In this document: one piece after another, positions 14,508-26,600 of the stretch
How the letters are laid out: each line of letters starts with the position of its first letter
Position numbering within the stretch: position 1 is the stretch's first letter
Assembly (NCBI GenBank): GCA_964606695.1
Contig: CAZSHG010000035.1
Span: 1 to 29,458 of the forward strand
Length of the DNA stretch: 29,458 nt
Reading direction: 5' to 3'
Origin: CAZSHG01 sp964606695 [NCBI: uncultured bacterium]
Lineage (GTDB): Bacteria; UBP14; UBA6098
Translations under genes and position numbers: made by a program
The notes under the pieces: generated by a model
Seen by the model: only the letters and a program-made list of their open reading frames with translations
Database searches by the model: none
What the model was told of the DNA's origin: nothing

Positions 14508-14542
14508 TTGTTGCGCGAAAGGATATATTACTATATTATAAT
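14508..14542 (+). promoter_or_regulatory. Possible promoter of the scpA operon
   Basis: A TATATT/TATAAT stretch (14532-14542) follows a weak TTGTTG -35-like word (14508-14513) at about 18 bases. It stands about 30 bases before the scpA start, in the only real gap upstream of the four-gene block. Confidence 0.35.
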
Positions 14543-14572
14543 CAGATTTTATTTGAACCGGCAAATTAAACA

Positions 14573-15322
14573 ATGGCAATAGAAGCGCAAAAACAGGACG
14601 ATCGATGCAGGATTCACCTCGAGGTATTCGAGGGGCCGTTGGATTTACTGTTGTATCTCATAAAACGTGACGAGATAGACATTTACGATATTCCTATAAA
14701 CCACGTGGTCAACGAATACATCGCCTTCATCGACGAAATGGAAGAACTCGATCTGGATATCGCGGGGGAATACTTGTTAATGGCGTCGCTTCTTATGAGT
14801 ATCAAAGCGCGTATGTTATTGCCGAAACCCGAAATCGACACGGACGAAATCGAAGATCCACGCCAGGAACTGATCGATATGCTCGTCGAATACAAGTTAT
14901 TCAAAAAGATATCGGAGGATCTGATGAGACGCCGCGATGAACAGGAGCGCCTTTTCCCTAAAGGTTCCAACCCCGAACCTCCGAACGCGGCTCAGCATGC
15001 AAAACAGGAAAGCCTGCTAAACTACGATTTCTATACGCTCGTTAAGACCGCCTGGCAACTGCTGAAAGAACAGGACCGAATTATCCCCGGTTTCGAAGGC
15101 GAGGATGTGAATGTCAGCGAACGGATGGATCATATTCTCGAATATCTTCGAGAAAAGGAACGCGCCCAGTTCATCGAATTAATGCCGGAAAAGACCACGC
15201 CCATGATGTTTGTGGCGACGTTTATCGGTTTGCTCGAACTCATTCGCGAAAAGAGAGTCCGCGTTTATCAACGGTCGGCCTTTGGCAATATCTGGATATA
15301 CCCCATCGCGGAGGAAACTTGA
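14573..15322 (+). CDS. scpA: Segregation and condensation protein A (kleisin)
   Basis: 249 aa, the usual ScpA length. The conserved N-terminal kleisin segment is clear: HLEVFEGPLDLLLYLIKRDE, then IDIYDIPINHVVNEY and GEYLLMASLLMSIKARMLLP. The middle is acidic and helical. The C-terminal winged helix (TPMMFVATFIGLLELIREKR, then VRVYQ) binds the head of SMC. ScpA bridges the two SMC heads and with ScpB forms the condensin complex for chromosome segregation. It is the first gene of a tightly overlapping block. The Shine-Dalgarno sequence is not obvious. Confidence 0.97.
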   Translation: MAIEAQKQDDRCRIHLEVFEGPLDLLLYLIKRDEIDIYDIPINHVVNEYIAFIDEMEELDLDIAGEYLLMASLLMSIKARMLLPKPEIDTDEIEDPRQELIDMLVEYKLFKKISEDLMRRRDEQERLFPKGSNPEPPNAAQHAKQESLLNYDFYTLVKTAWQLLKEQDRIIPGFEGEDVNVSERMDHILEYLREKERAQFIELMPEKTTPMMFVATFIGLLELIREKRVRVYQRSAFGNIWIYPIAEET

Positions 15323-15972
15323 ACGAGACTTTCAGAAGAGGAATTATAGAAGCACTTATTTTCGCCTCTCCGAGGCCGATTAGCCCCGGAGAAATAATCA
15401 GATTTTCCGGTATCGAATCGAAAAAGGAAATCGAGAAAATAGTGGAGGATTTGAACGGGATTTATGAGGAAAATCACAGGGCTTTCCGAATAAAAAAAAT
15501 CGCCGGCGGATACCAGTTCTTCACGATAAACTCTTATGCGCCATATATATCCGAGATGTTTCAGGATAGACATAAATTCAGGCTAACCAGAGCGATGCTG
15601 GAAGTCCTTAGTATAGTCTCGGTTAAACAACCCGTTACGAAACCCGTAATAGATAAAATCCGTAACGCCGACAGCGGAGCGCCCGTCCACAGCCTTCTGG
15701 AAGCCGGTTTGATTACGGTAAAAGGACGACAAAAAAGCCCGGGCAAACCATTCATTTACGGCACAACCGAAGAATTTTTGAGGATTTTCGGCCTCGAAAG
15801 CCTCAGCGACATCCCGGACGAGGACGAGATAAAACAACTTTTCGAGGAAAGGGCTAAAGAGGAAATAGAGAAGGAGAATGTTTTCCCCGACCCGGAAAAG
15901 CGGGAATTGAATTTCGAACTCGAAGATGAAAACGATAACAACCCGGAGGAGCCGGATGGCGAAGAGGCTTAA
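15319..15972 (+). CDS. scpB: Segregation and condensation protein B
   Basis: 217 aa starting at a TTG that overlaps the scpA stop (TTGA), a coupling typical of this pair. It carries tandem winged helices with the family pattern GIIEALIFASPRPIS, YQFFTINSYAPYI, LTRAMLEVLSIVSVKQPVTK, and GRQKSPGKPFIYGTTEEFL. ScpB dimers bind ScpA and modulate SMC. The C-terminal ~50 residues are an acidic tail rich in E, D and N. The usual G-R-x-x-x-P-G-R-P region reads GRQKSPGKP. Confidence 0.96.
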   Translation: MNETFRRGIIEALIFASPRPISPGEIIRFSGIESKKEIEKIVEDLNGIYEENHRAFRIKKIAGGYQFFTINSYAPYISEMFQDRHKFRLTRAMLEVLSIVSVKQPVTKPVIDKIRNADSGAPVHSLLEAGLITVKGRQKSPGKPFIYGTTEEFLRIFGLESLSDIPDEDEIKQLFEERAKEEIEKENVFPDPEKRELNFELEDENDNNPEEPDGEEA

Positions 15973-16693
15973 TGTTTTCGTGGCGAGGGCGACAGGTTTG
16001 TCCAGACGTGCGGCGGATAGAGCCGTGGAGGAGGGGCGTGTCAAAATCGACGGCGAAACAGTCCTCGAACCGGGAACTAATGTGGAATCCGGCGATGAAG
16101 TTACTTTCGACGGGCGTCCTATAGAATCACCGGAAGAATTCGTATGGCTCCTGATGAATAAACCGGAAGGCTACATAACGACACGAAGCGACGAATCCGG
16201 CAGACAAACGGTTATGGACTTACTTCCCGAACACCTGCACAGACTCTTTCCCGTTGGAAGATTGGATCGCGATACGGAAGGAGTGCTCCTGTTTACCAAT
16301 GACGGCAAAGCCGCCCACAGGATGTTGCATCCGTCACACGGAGTCGAGAGGACGTATCGCGTTTGGCTTGATAATAGGTTGTCGGATAGGGAATTAGATC
16401 TGGTTCGCAAGGGCGTTCTGCTCGATAGCAAACGCGCCGTGCCTTTGGAACTGAAGATGATCGGCAAAATCCAACCTATTTACGAAATCACGTTGACAGA
16501 AGGCCGCTACCACGAGGTCAAACGGATTTTTTCGGCACTGGGACGCGATGTTTTAAAATTGGAACGTCTGTCTCACGCCGGTATCTCTGCAGGAAAACTG
16601 AAACCCGGAGAATGGCGCATACTCGAGAAAAAAGAAATTGAAAACCTAAAATCGAGACTGAAGCGAAAAATTGAGTCGAATAGCCGAACATAA
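15956..16693 (+). CDS. rluB: 23S rRNA pseudouridine synthase, RluB/RsuA family
   Basis: The start at 15956 is preferred because GGAGGAG lies 5 bases before it. A longer in-frame ATG at 15926 lacks an RBS and reads into scpB sequence. The product is 245 aa. The N-terminal S4 RNA-binding domain (RLNVFVARATGLSRRAADRA ... GRVKIDGETV) is followed by the synthase core, with the catalytic Asp104 in GRLDRDTEGVLLFTNDG, LLMNKPEGYITT, and EGRYHEVKRIF. It isomerises a specific uridine in ribosomal RNA; RluB (23S) rather than RsuA is suggested by its usual place next to scpB. It overlaps scpB by 17 bases. Confidence 0.93.
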   Translation: MAKRLNVFVARATGLSRRAADRAVEEGRVKIDGETVLEPGTNVESGDEVTFDGRPIESPEEFVWLLMNKPEGYITTRSDESGRQTVMDLLPEHLHRLFPVGRLDRDTEGVLLFTNDGKAAHRMLHPSHGVERTYRVWLDNRLSDRELDLVRKGVLLDSKRAVPLELKMIGKIQPIYEITLTEGRYHEVKRIFSALGRDVLKLERLSHAGISAGKLKPGEWRILEKKEIENLKSRLKRKIESNSRT

Positions 16694-17492
16694 CCGCCCA
16701 ATAGGCGTTTTCGATAGCGGACTCGGCGGATTATCCGTGGTCAAAGAGCTATTCCGGCAATTGCCAAACGAAGAGGTTATCTATTTCGGCGATACCGGGA
16801 GATTCCCCTATGGCACCCGTAGCGCCGAAAGGGTAACCTCGATGGCCTTACAGGACGCGAATTTCCTCCTCGGATTGGGCGTCAAAATGCTACTTGCGGC
16901 CTGCAATACGGCTTCGAGCGTGGCGATGGACGCCCTGGAAAAATCCGTGCCGGTGCCGATTATAGGCGTGGTTAAACCGGGGGCGAAAGCGACGGTAAAA
17001 GTTACGCGCAACGGCAGAGTGGGTATTATCGGCACGCGCGCGACTATCTCTTCTAAAAGCTACCAGATCGCTTTGTTAAAGGAAAATCCCAAAATAGTAG
17101 CCAGCGCGGTGACCTGCCCGCTGTTCGTCTCCCTTGCCGAGGAGGGATGGACAGAAGGCAAAATCCCGGAAATGGTCGCCGAGAAATATCTCGCCGATAT
17201 CAGGGAAAAAGGCGTGGACACACTTATCCTCGGATGCACTCATTATCCGCTGTTGCGCGAGACGATCGGCACGGTCATGGGAAAAAACGTTACCCTTGTC
17301 GATTCCGCCGAATCAACCGTTTTGTGCGTAAAAGAACTCCTCGAAGAGAGTGGCCTACAGAGAGACTGCTTGCCCGTAAACCACAGGTTTATCGTAAGCG
17401 ACGCCCCCGACAGATTCTGCGAAATAGGCGGCATGTTCATAGGAAAAGAAATTTCGACCGCGGAGAAAGTTATACTTGAAGATAAGGGATAA
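16671..17492 (+). CDS. murI: Glutamate racemase
   Basis: 273 aa from a TTG start that overlaps the rluB end by 23 bases; no better start is seen upstream of the conserved IGVFDSGLGG. Converts L- to D-glutamate for peptidoglycan. Key residues are D15-S16 in VFDSGLGG, the catalytic C78 in AACNTAS and C189 in GCTHYPL, plus YFGDTGRFPYG at 38-48. All are intact. Last gene of the scpA-scpB-rluB-murI block. Its stop lies within a small AT-rich palindrome (TAATATA/TATATTA, 17490-17505). Confidence 0.96.
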   Translation: MSRIAEHNRPIGVFDSGLGGLSVVKELFRQLPNEEVIYFGDTGRFPYGTRSAERVTSMALQDANFLLGLGVKMLLAACNTASSVAMDALEKSVPVPIIGVVKPGAKATVKVTRNGRVGIIGTRATISSKSYQIALLKENPKIVASAVTCPLFVSLAEEGWTEGKIPEMVAEKYLADIREKGVDTLILGCTHYPLLRETIGTVMGKNVTLVDSAESTVLCVKELLEESGLQRDCLPVNHRFIVSDAPDRFCEIGGMFIGKEISTAEKVILEDKG

Positions 17493-17526
17493 TATACATA
17501 TATTAATCTAATGAACATTTTTTTAC

Positions 17527-17554
17527 TTGACATATCAACAATCAGACCTATATT
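17527..17554 (+). promoter_or_regulatory. Promoter of the giant surface-protein genes
   Basis: Perfect TTGACA (17527-17532), 16-base spacer, TATATT (17549-17554). Predicted transcript start near 17561, leaving a leader of about 105 bases. Confidence 0.65.
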
Positions 17555-17570
17555 TAACCGTAAGATATGA

Positions 17571-17660
17571 GGGCGTTTTACGCCCAATTTATGAGAAAGA
17601 ACTATAAGCGAACGATATAAACAATTGAAATATAAGGCGTTAGAACAATACGCCGGGAGG
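17571..17660 (+). promoter_or_regulatory. Leader hairpins and Shine-Dalgarno of the giant gene
   Basis: Two small stems flank the leader: GGGCG/CGCCC with loop TTTTA (17571-17585), near the predicted 5' end, and GGCGT/ACGCC with a 9-base loop (17636-17654), directly before GGGAGG (17655-17660). The start codon is GTG at 17666. The second stem ends at the ribosome site but does not cover it. Confidence 0.4.
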
Positions 17661-17665
17661 ATAAA

Positions 17666-20600
17666 GTGAAAAGGACAGCGACAGTTTTCACGGTAATATT
17701 GCTTATTAGTATGATTTCAGGTGTTTTCGCCCAGAGTTATAGGGAAGTTCACGGGCCAACCAGGCTTTTCGATACCGGCGCCTGGGTAGAAGCGCGCGTT
17801 GATACCAATATAGGTTTTTTCGGAATTGGTAAATATAATCCATCTACCGAATTAACGTGGGATTTTATCCCTGTAACGTCAGGCACCGGGAACTCAAATT
17901 TCATCGTCAGAATTGACGGAACCTCGACCTATGGACTTTATTATGTGGGTTCTGAACTTACGTTTAATCCTCCTCTTACTTCAGTTTTAGAACCGTTTCA
18001 TTCGGATGGATTTCCCAGAATTATCGGTGGGATTAATACTATCCATGACAAATGGGTGATAGATTTCTTTGGCGATAATATTGTTGTAAACCAGTATTTC
18101 CAACCGGATTCTGTCGATACACTTGGCGTTATTAAGATTCGATATGTCATCCAGAACAACGGTTCCGTGGCGCATTCAGTAGCTTTAGAACATAAATATG
18201 ACGTTAATATCAATGGCGTAGATAATGCCCCTATTGCAGTTCCAGGCATATATGCCGCCGAAAATACTGTTTTCGATACCGATTTGGGCGACGGCATGCC
18301 AGTTAAATTCCTTGCCGCCGAGGAAGGATTCGATGATTCCACTTATGGTTTGGTTGCCAGAGGAATCCTGAAACAATATGAGGCGACCGAACCCGATTTT
18401 CTTGCTTATGGCGAAGAAGAGGATTTGATTTTTAGCAATTTCTCCATTACAACTGCTTTTGCAGGAGGATCCTACTCTTTGTCGGGAGCGCTATTGCGAT
18501 GGAATGACGTGTTAATAAACCCCGGCGATAGCTGGGAAATAACAACTTATTACGGATTGGGCGACGCATATTTCCAGTCAGGGCAATTGACGTTTTTCGG
18601 TTTGACTTTCGACAATTGGGGAATCGACAATTGTTCCTATGTCAATCCTCATGAGTTTAACCTCTATCTACAAAACGCCTCTGAAGATACATCGGTTTTC
18701 GATACAGTTTGGGTCAGTATGTCCTACGATTCTGATTTAGCTGACCTCCATCCACTAACACCTTATTTCCCATATACTGATACCATCTTCTACGATTTGG
18801 AAACTTTTGAGCCGGAACCTCTGAGTTGGGCTTTTAACGCTTTAGGGGACACATGTGGCGAATTCTGTGTTCGTTTACGTGCACATACTAACGTGATCGG
18901 TGTTGATCCTATCGATACGATATTCTGTCGTGAAATAAAATGTTTTTCCGGGATCGAGCCTACCGCTTTCCTTGATTACCCGGAAAATCTTTTTACGGCA
19001 TGCACCACCGGAATGGGGCTTTATCTAACTTTAATTATGGACGACAGCCCCCACGCAGACGAAGGAGTCAAATATCAAAATACTGTTACAAGGATAAGAA
19101 TGGGATCGGACAGCCTTATTTTCAACGTGGATAATATCGACGAGGTTTCCTGGACTCCAGCATCGAACGCCATGATAGAAACACTGACCGTTAATCTCGA
19201 TGACTTCGACACTCTATCCTTCGGAGACGGCGATACTTTAGAGGTTTGTGTTTTGAGATTGGAAGACATCCACGGATGTTCGCTCGAAGTTCCCTTATGC
19301 TGGGATATTCTGGTCGATACCGAGCCGCCCTACATAGATAGTCTATATCCTCCGCCCGATACAATAATTTCAAATCCCATCCCGACCATATCCTTCCATC
19401 TATACGATTCGATTTCGGGGGTGGATACGAGTTCTGTATCTTTCCAGATAAACAGCGACCCGATATTGACTATTTCTCCCGGGGAAGCCGTCTGGAATTC
19501 AATTATTAACGAGGTGAGTTACGATTACCTGACGGGATTCGACAGCGAAACCTGGGTTACAGTCTGCGTTCTTGGCGCTACGGACTTTACCGACGGCATT
19601 TGCGGGCCCAACGAAATGGCGGATACCTGCTGGGAGTTCTTTGTCGATTACACACCGCCGGGAATCTCTATAATCCAGCCGGTCGATGGGGACATCATTT
19701 CCTGCGACAGCCTGACGGAAGAAACTCCGTTAATAATAATCGCCGATGACAGCACATGCCTCGATTCTACAATGGGAATAGTAACCTTCACGCCCGGCCC
19801 GACCATAAATCTTGCCACGTGGCCTTATGTCAACTGGTCGTGTAACCAGTTAGAGGTTTACGGGGTCGCTTTAACTCCGGGCATCGTCGATGTTTCAGTA
19901 GATAGTCTAACCGACCAGGTAGGCAACTCGGCATCGACTGAATTCATTAGCTTTACGGTAGATACTATAGGGCCACAGCCCAATCCGTTTAGTATTACGC
20001 CTCCGGATTCGAGTGTTATCTCCTCTTTCTTCACTTGCGATATAACTGTCGTCGAGGAAAGCGATATCGACGAGACTACACTGGAATGGCATTTCTTCAT
20101 CAATCATATGTTACCGCCGGAAATACGAGCCTTCCCGAGCACGCATATCTCTTATGTAGCCCTTGCGGGATCGCAATACGAAATAAGCTATACCAACATA
20201 GGGCCGGATCCTATCGGACTTTCGGACGGCGATACGCTTACCGTATGCCTTGTCGGCTGTTCGGATATCGCCACGCTATGCGGCGCTAATCCGCTTGACG
20301 GCGACAGCATCTGTTGGACTTATTTCGTCGATGGCGCCGGCCCGACCGCTGAATTGCTATGGCCTATCGACGGCGTTTGCACGGCGTGTAATCCAGCGGA
20401 CGGTGACGGCGAAATACAGGTTCGTTTGAGCGATATCGCCGGCATAGACTCGACCTCCGTCCAATTCAGGGTCGATGACACGCCCTTCCCGGCCTATGAA
20501 ATCCCCGACGGCGATACGACAGTCGATGTTTACGACATCATTGTCACCCACGGCTACGACATACCGATATGCCCAGATTCCGTAGAAGTGCAACTCCTGC

Positions 20601-23600
20601 AGGCTTACGATAACCTCGGCAATTCCGCCGATACTACTTCATGGTTCTTCAAAATCGATACAATGCCTCCCTTTACGGATCCTGAAACCTGGGAACCCTA
20701 TATCGGCCACGCGATTGAGTGCACGACGACTTCGCCCTACGATACGATAGTCTTCTGCGTGGACCCGGGTTGTTGTGGAGGGTTTTTCCACGACAGCGTC
20801 AAGGTGATTATCAGAAACAGCAGTGAGGGTTTCGAGACTATCTGGGGATACGAACATCCCGAATGGTGGATTGGAGATTGTTTCCGGATACCAATACCGG
20901 ATATAACCGCCGGCGATGGAGATTCTCTATTTATAAATCTGGCTTACGCCCGAGACTCCCTCGATTTCATGATCGATTGCGGTTCCAATGTCGCTGAGAA
21001 CCAGATGTCCCTCGATCCACATACCTACGACTGGGGAATCCTCATTAGCGCGGGAGGCCCGGTTATTTCCCGATTGCAACCTCAGAAACGCTACGTTAGT
21101 TGTGATAATTTCCAATATATATGGCGAGTTAACGACAACGACGGATTGAACGATACATCGATGGTTATAAGTGTATGGTCGGCGAGCACCGGTCCTGATA
21201 TTTACACCTGGGGGGCTCCCGAAATAGGTATATCGTGCGATAGCACGATGGAAACTTGTAGGATGACCTTCGACCTCGATTTATCTACTTATGCCGCCCC
21301 TGGCGAATCCGTTTGTGTGGAGGTTCAGGAGTTCTATGACGCAATCGACGTGGTCAACGAAGCCCCCAGCACCTGGTGCGTCAGATATGATAATACCGAT
21401 CCCTGCCCGATCGATCACTGGCCGACGGAGGGACTGGGATTATCGGTCAGAACTCCGACTATATGGGCGTTCATCGATATAGATATCGCTCCGGTTTTGG
21501 CGGAGAGCCTAGGTTTCTCCTTCGACGGCGGGATGTCATATATATATCAGGGTATGTTCCCCGGCGCTATATACTGGATAGGCGATACCGGATTTTGCGA
21601 TATCTCCATGCTACCGGATACGCTCTGGCCGCGCGGCGGGGATACTATCGATATTTGTATTAGAAATACCGATAATACGGACACTCTGGTGGATTGCCCA
21701 CTGAACCAATGCGATTCCTGCTGGAGTTTCTGGATAGAGGCCAACGGCCCCGTTCCAACAGCTATCGAACCGGGAGAAGACTGGATTGTAACATGCCCGA
21801 CTATAGATTCGCTTGTTATAGCCCTGGAAGACTCCGACGATATTATCTGGGATTCCGCGTGGGCTACGTGCACCACGAGAGTGAACGGAGATATCTGGAA
21901 TTGGGATCCAACCTCGCCCGGATTCTCCGGTGCAGGACATACCCTTAAGCTATTCCCGTCGCCGGTCATGGCCGAAGAGGATACCTACGATGTCTGGATA
22001 TATGCCGTAGATGAACTCATCAACCCGCTTATATCTCCTGATGGTATATACCATTACACATTTATCATAGACCATTCTCCGCCGGATTCTATCTGGCTGA
22101 CTCCGCCCTGCCACGGCGATTCGGTCGATTCGCCTGTGCCGACAATATGGCTACACGCACACGATGAATGGGGGAGAGTCGATTCGCTTAGCTGGTGTCT
22201 TGAATTCTGGAATTACGGGCTTGGCGATTGGATAGAAGTCTGTTGCGATTCCATACCGCCGACGGCGTGGGAATTATACCCCGATTCCGTCGGATTACAT
22301 ACCGGCATGCTCGATACTCTCGCGCCCTGGTGGAGCGGTGGGGATACCATTTACGTCCACGTGAGCCGGGTTTGCGATTATTCGGATATGTGCCCGCCGA
22401 ATTGCACTATGCTGATGGATACCTGCGAGATGTTAGTGCCTTCTCAGGGGCCACATGTGGAAAACATCTGGCCCGATTACAACGGTGTCCTCGGATGCGA
22501 ACAGCCGGATACATTCGTATTCACGCTTTACGACGGTGAGGGAGTGGATACATCGACCGTCAGGGTTAAATACTGGGATTGCACAACCGATACTTCCGAT
22601 ACAGCCGTATTTACTCTGGATTCGCCGGAGGTTGTATATTATATAGTGGGCGATACGCACGACACACTGGGCTTCGTTCCGCCGCATACGGTTCCGGAGG
22701 GATGCACGCTCTGGATAGAGATCGAAGCGAGGGACATCTTCGACAACGAGCAGGTCGAGGGTGCGTTCCCGTTCATCTACGATTACACTCCACCCGGTTT
22801 CGAGATAGCTTATTCGCCTATCGACGCAGTTTACAGCTTCTCGCCGCGAATTCCGATGCGCTTCCCGGACGATATCGCCGGCGTCGATTCGACCTCGGTT
22901 ATCGTGAGCCTGCATTCATGGTGCGGTGAGGATATAGATACATTAAGAGCGCAAGCGGGCGATACTTTATATTGGATTTTAGACAGTCTCGGAAATCCCG
23001 ATACGCTGATATTCAGTTTCTTACCTCTCGAACGTTGTATGTCGACGGACAGTTCCGCCTGTCTTACCGTCCATATAGCGTGCGATAATAATGCCGCCTG
23101 CGAAGTCTGCACTTTATTAGACACAACCTGGTGCTTCACGGTGATGCAGGGCGGCCCGCAGGTCGATTTCTACCATCCGCCGTCGACCGGACCTCTGTTA
23201 TGTCCTGAAGATTCCGTTGTGATGGATTTAATAGATCCCGATGGGATAAATACGGATAGCATTCATGTCTCAGTAAATAGCGTAGTGTATCCATATCCGA
23301 CGCCCGGCAGGTTGTTCTGGGATGCCGCCGGAACGAGATTGGCTTTCTACCCGTCGGCACCTTTCGATACCGACGAAGTTACGGTATGTATCTGGGGAGG
23401 AACGGATTTATTGGATTACGAAATGGATTCCATCTGCATTGTTTACGATGTGGATTTACATCCGCCTATGCCCACTTATATCGGCCCGGCATCGCCCGTG
23501 TCCGATCCGCAACCGGACATAATCTTCTATGTCGAGGACGAATTCAATTTAATTACACCCGAATGCTTCCAGTTGTTCGTCGATGGCACGAGCTACAGTT

Positions 23601-26600
23601 TCGACGATTTAATACTAACATGGACGACCGATTTAGGCACCGCTACCGCCGGAACTCTCTCCTGGCATGCCGATGCGGCGGCTGAAACATTACTGGTAGG
23701 CGATACTATATGGGTTTGCATGGAGGAAGCCTGCGACAGCACGGGTTGTTCGGACAATAACTATCTCTCAGATATCATAGATACAATAGATACCTATTGT
23801 TGGTGGTTCCTTATGGAACCGGGGGTAGGCCCGATTGTAACCCTCGAACGACCGCCTGCATGCAGTCTCGCTATCAATTGCGCAACCGGATTCCAGTTTA
23901 TCTGGTATGTCGATGACGATGAGGGACTCGCGGATTACTCACTGGACATCTCGATGTTCGACGGCGTTGCGGTTCAACATTACGATATGGATTCGCCCGA
24001 AGTCGATATTATTGGCAGATCCGACAGCACGACCGACTCGCTTATCATACTCAATGTCCCGCCAATAATAACTCCCGGCTGGATATGGGTTACTATAGAT
24101 TCACTCGACGACCTTCTCGGCAACCCGGCAGTGGGTATCAGCGACACATGCTGGTTCCTCATCGATTGGGACAAACCATATACTACAGATCACTGGCCGA
24201 GTTCCGGCGAAGAGATTGCCACGCCCTATCCCATGTGCTGGTGGGAAATCCAGGATACGAGCTGGAAAGTCGATACCACTACCGGTCAGATAGTTGTAGA
24301 TGGAACGCGCTATGGCGTATCCGATCCGCAGGTCTGGTGGACGGGTGACGAAGAGATCGACACGATATGGTTCCAGCCTCTGCCGGGCGAGGGTTTCGAC
24401 GGCGGTGCAACGGTTACGTTCTGCGTCGATAGCGTCGCGGATTCCACGATACTATGTGAACCGAGCTGGTTATCGATGGTATGTGATTCCTTCTTCATCA
24501 ACGGCGAAGGGCCAATGGTCAGCCTGATATTCCCCGATTTCGACCTGGATACCATGGTAACCTTCTGCGATTCCGGTGCATTCTATGTCATGAATGTCGA
24601 TCCGGAAAGGCTGGACAGTTTCGAAATCGAAGTTGTCTGGAACGGCACCGACACGATATCCTGGACGGAAATAGACACGATGACCGGCGATACGACTTCT
24701 ACCGGCTATTTCGAACTTACTCCGGGCACAGGCGATACGGATTATGTCGCTATCTGGCCGCCCTTCTCGTTAAGTAACGGCGACACTATATGTCTGACGA
24801 TTCCCGCCTCGATGTGGCCGGATACGCTCGGCAACGGGCTCATCGCCGATAAACACTGGTGCGCGGTAGTAGATTTGCAGGCTCCTATACTCGATATCAC
24901 CGGTTATTTCCCGTTAGACGGTAGCATCACAGACACCTGGAGACCGACTATCTTCGCGCATTTCGAGGATTCTATCGCTTTCGTCGGACACGGATGCGTG
25001 GAATTCTATATCGAGGAGGACAGTGTGCCCTGGAACGGCGGCACTTTCCCGGCGGATGATCCGCAGGTTAGCTGGAGTCTAACAGGCGATACGGTCTTCT
25101 TCACACCAGACACCGATTTCACGGAATTCTCGGAAATCTGTGTGCAGATAACTATTTGCGACTCGACTACGATAAGCGAGCCTTATAACTGCCCCCCAAA
25201 CGTTGCGACCTATGACTGGTGTTTCACAATAGGCGACGACGATACTCTCGGCCCGCAGGTCGTGTGGTTCGATACATGCTATTCCTTCGAGGGCAACGAT
25301 ACGTTTACCATAATGGTCGGCCTCGCGGACGAGGATGGCATCTTCGACGATGCGTCCACCGACACCACCGGCCAGGGCTTGATGGGACATTTCACCTTCC
25401 ATCGAGCCGGAGGAACCACCGATTATTGGATTCCGTTGGATATATCTGATGTCCAAGATACAATAGACGTTCCTGGCGATACCATTTACTGGGCAATGAC
25501 CGAAGCCGGAATCATCCCGCCGGACAGCCTGGGCGCGTGGGACAGCCTTTGCTACGAAATCTGGGCTTACGATAACGACTTCGACTTCGATAATCCAATC
25601 GACAGGCATAGACTCATTTCGGAAACACATTGTTGCGTAATATACGATACACTTCCGCCCGTAATAGTCGCCTTCGAGACGCCCGAGGGAACATATACAT
25701 CCTGTCGCGGTCTCGAACAGGCGATTATAGCCGGTTTCGTGGATTATAACGATGTTATCCCCGAATCGCTATATATTGTCTATTTCGTGGATACGTTTAT
25801 GATAGATACGTCAGTAATAGAGTTCATTCCGGGATATACCGATTCTATTTGGAATGAGATATATCCCGAGGATTCAGCCGCCGGGACCATAATCTACGCG
25901 CCCAGACTGGATACCGGTGCCTGGGACGACGGCGATACGATCCACCTCTGCGTGGGCGGCGTGTATGACATCTGGTTCAACAACGCCGAGGATAGTTGTT
26001 GGTTCTATTATGCCGACTTCATGCCTCCCGAGGCCGAATGTGTCGATCTTGCGGACACGAACCAGGAAATCGAGGACTTCACCACCGTTGAATTCGAGAT
26101 ACATGACAACCTGGCTGGAGTCGATATCTACAGCCTAATCCTGACAATAGAGAGTATTAACGATGACGGCACTTCGGATGTAGCGGAAGTCGCCTTTGGC
26201 GACCTGTCGATGAATTGGGATTCGCTAACAGGGATTCTTACCTTCGATATTGCCTATCTTTCGGGATTCTCCATGGAACGCGGGGATTCGCTGTTTTTCA
26301 GTATGTATGTTAACGACCTGACAATGATCTGCGATCCAAACGTGTTCGACGACTATCTCTGCATGAAATACATCAAGCCGATAACCCGTTGTCATGCCAG
26401 TCCTCAGCCTTTCACCCCTCCGCCTCCCGCGGATGGATATAACGATCTGGTTTTCTTCGATTATCCCGGCAGGATAGATTTCGACGCAACAATTAAGATA
26501 TACGATATGCGAGGCCGCCTCATGGTTGAATTAGAGGCCGGCCCCGGTCATGTATATAAATGGGACGGTTACGACTGGAATGGAGTCGCCAGCCGCCCCG

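Noticed and set aside
15926-15955. Longer rluB start giving ten extra residues
   Set aside because: No Shine-Dalgarno before 15926, and the residues (MKTITTRRSR) do not fit an S4-domain start; GGAGGAG precedes 15956.
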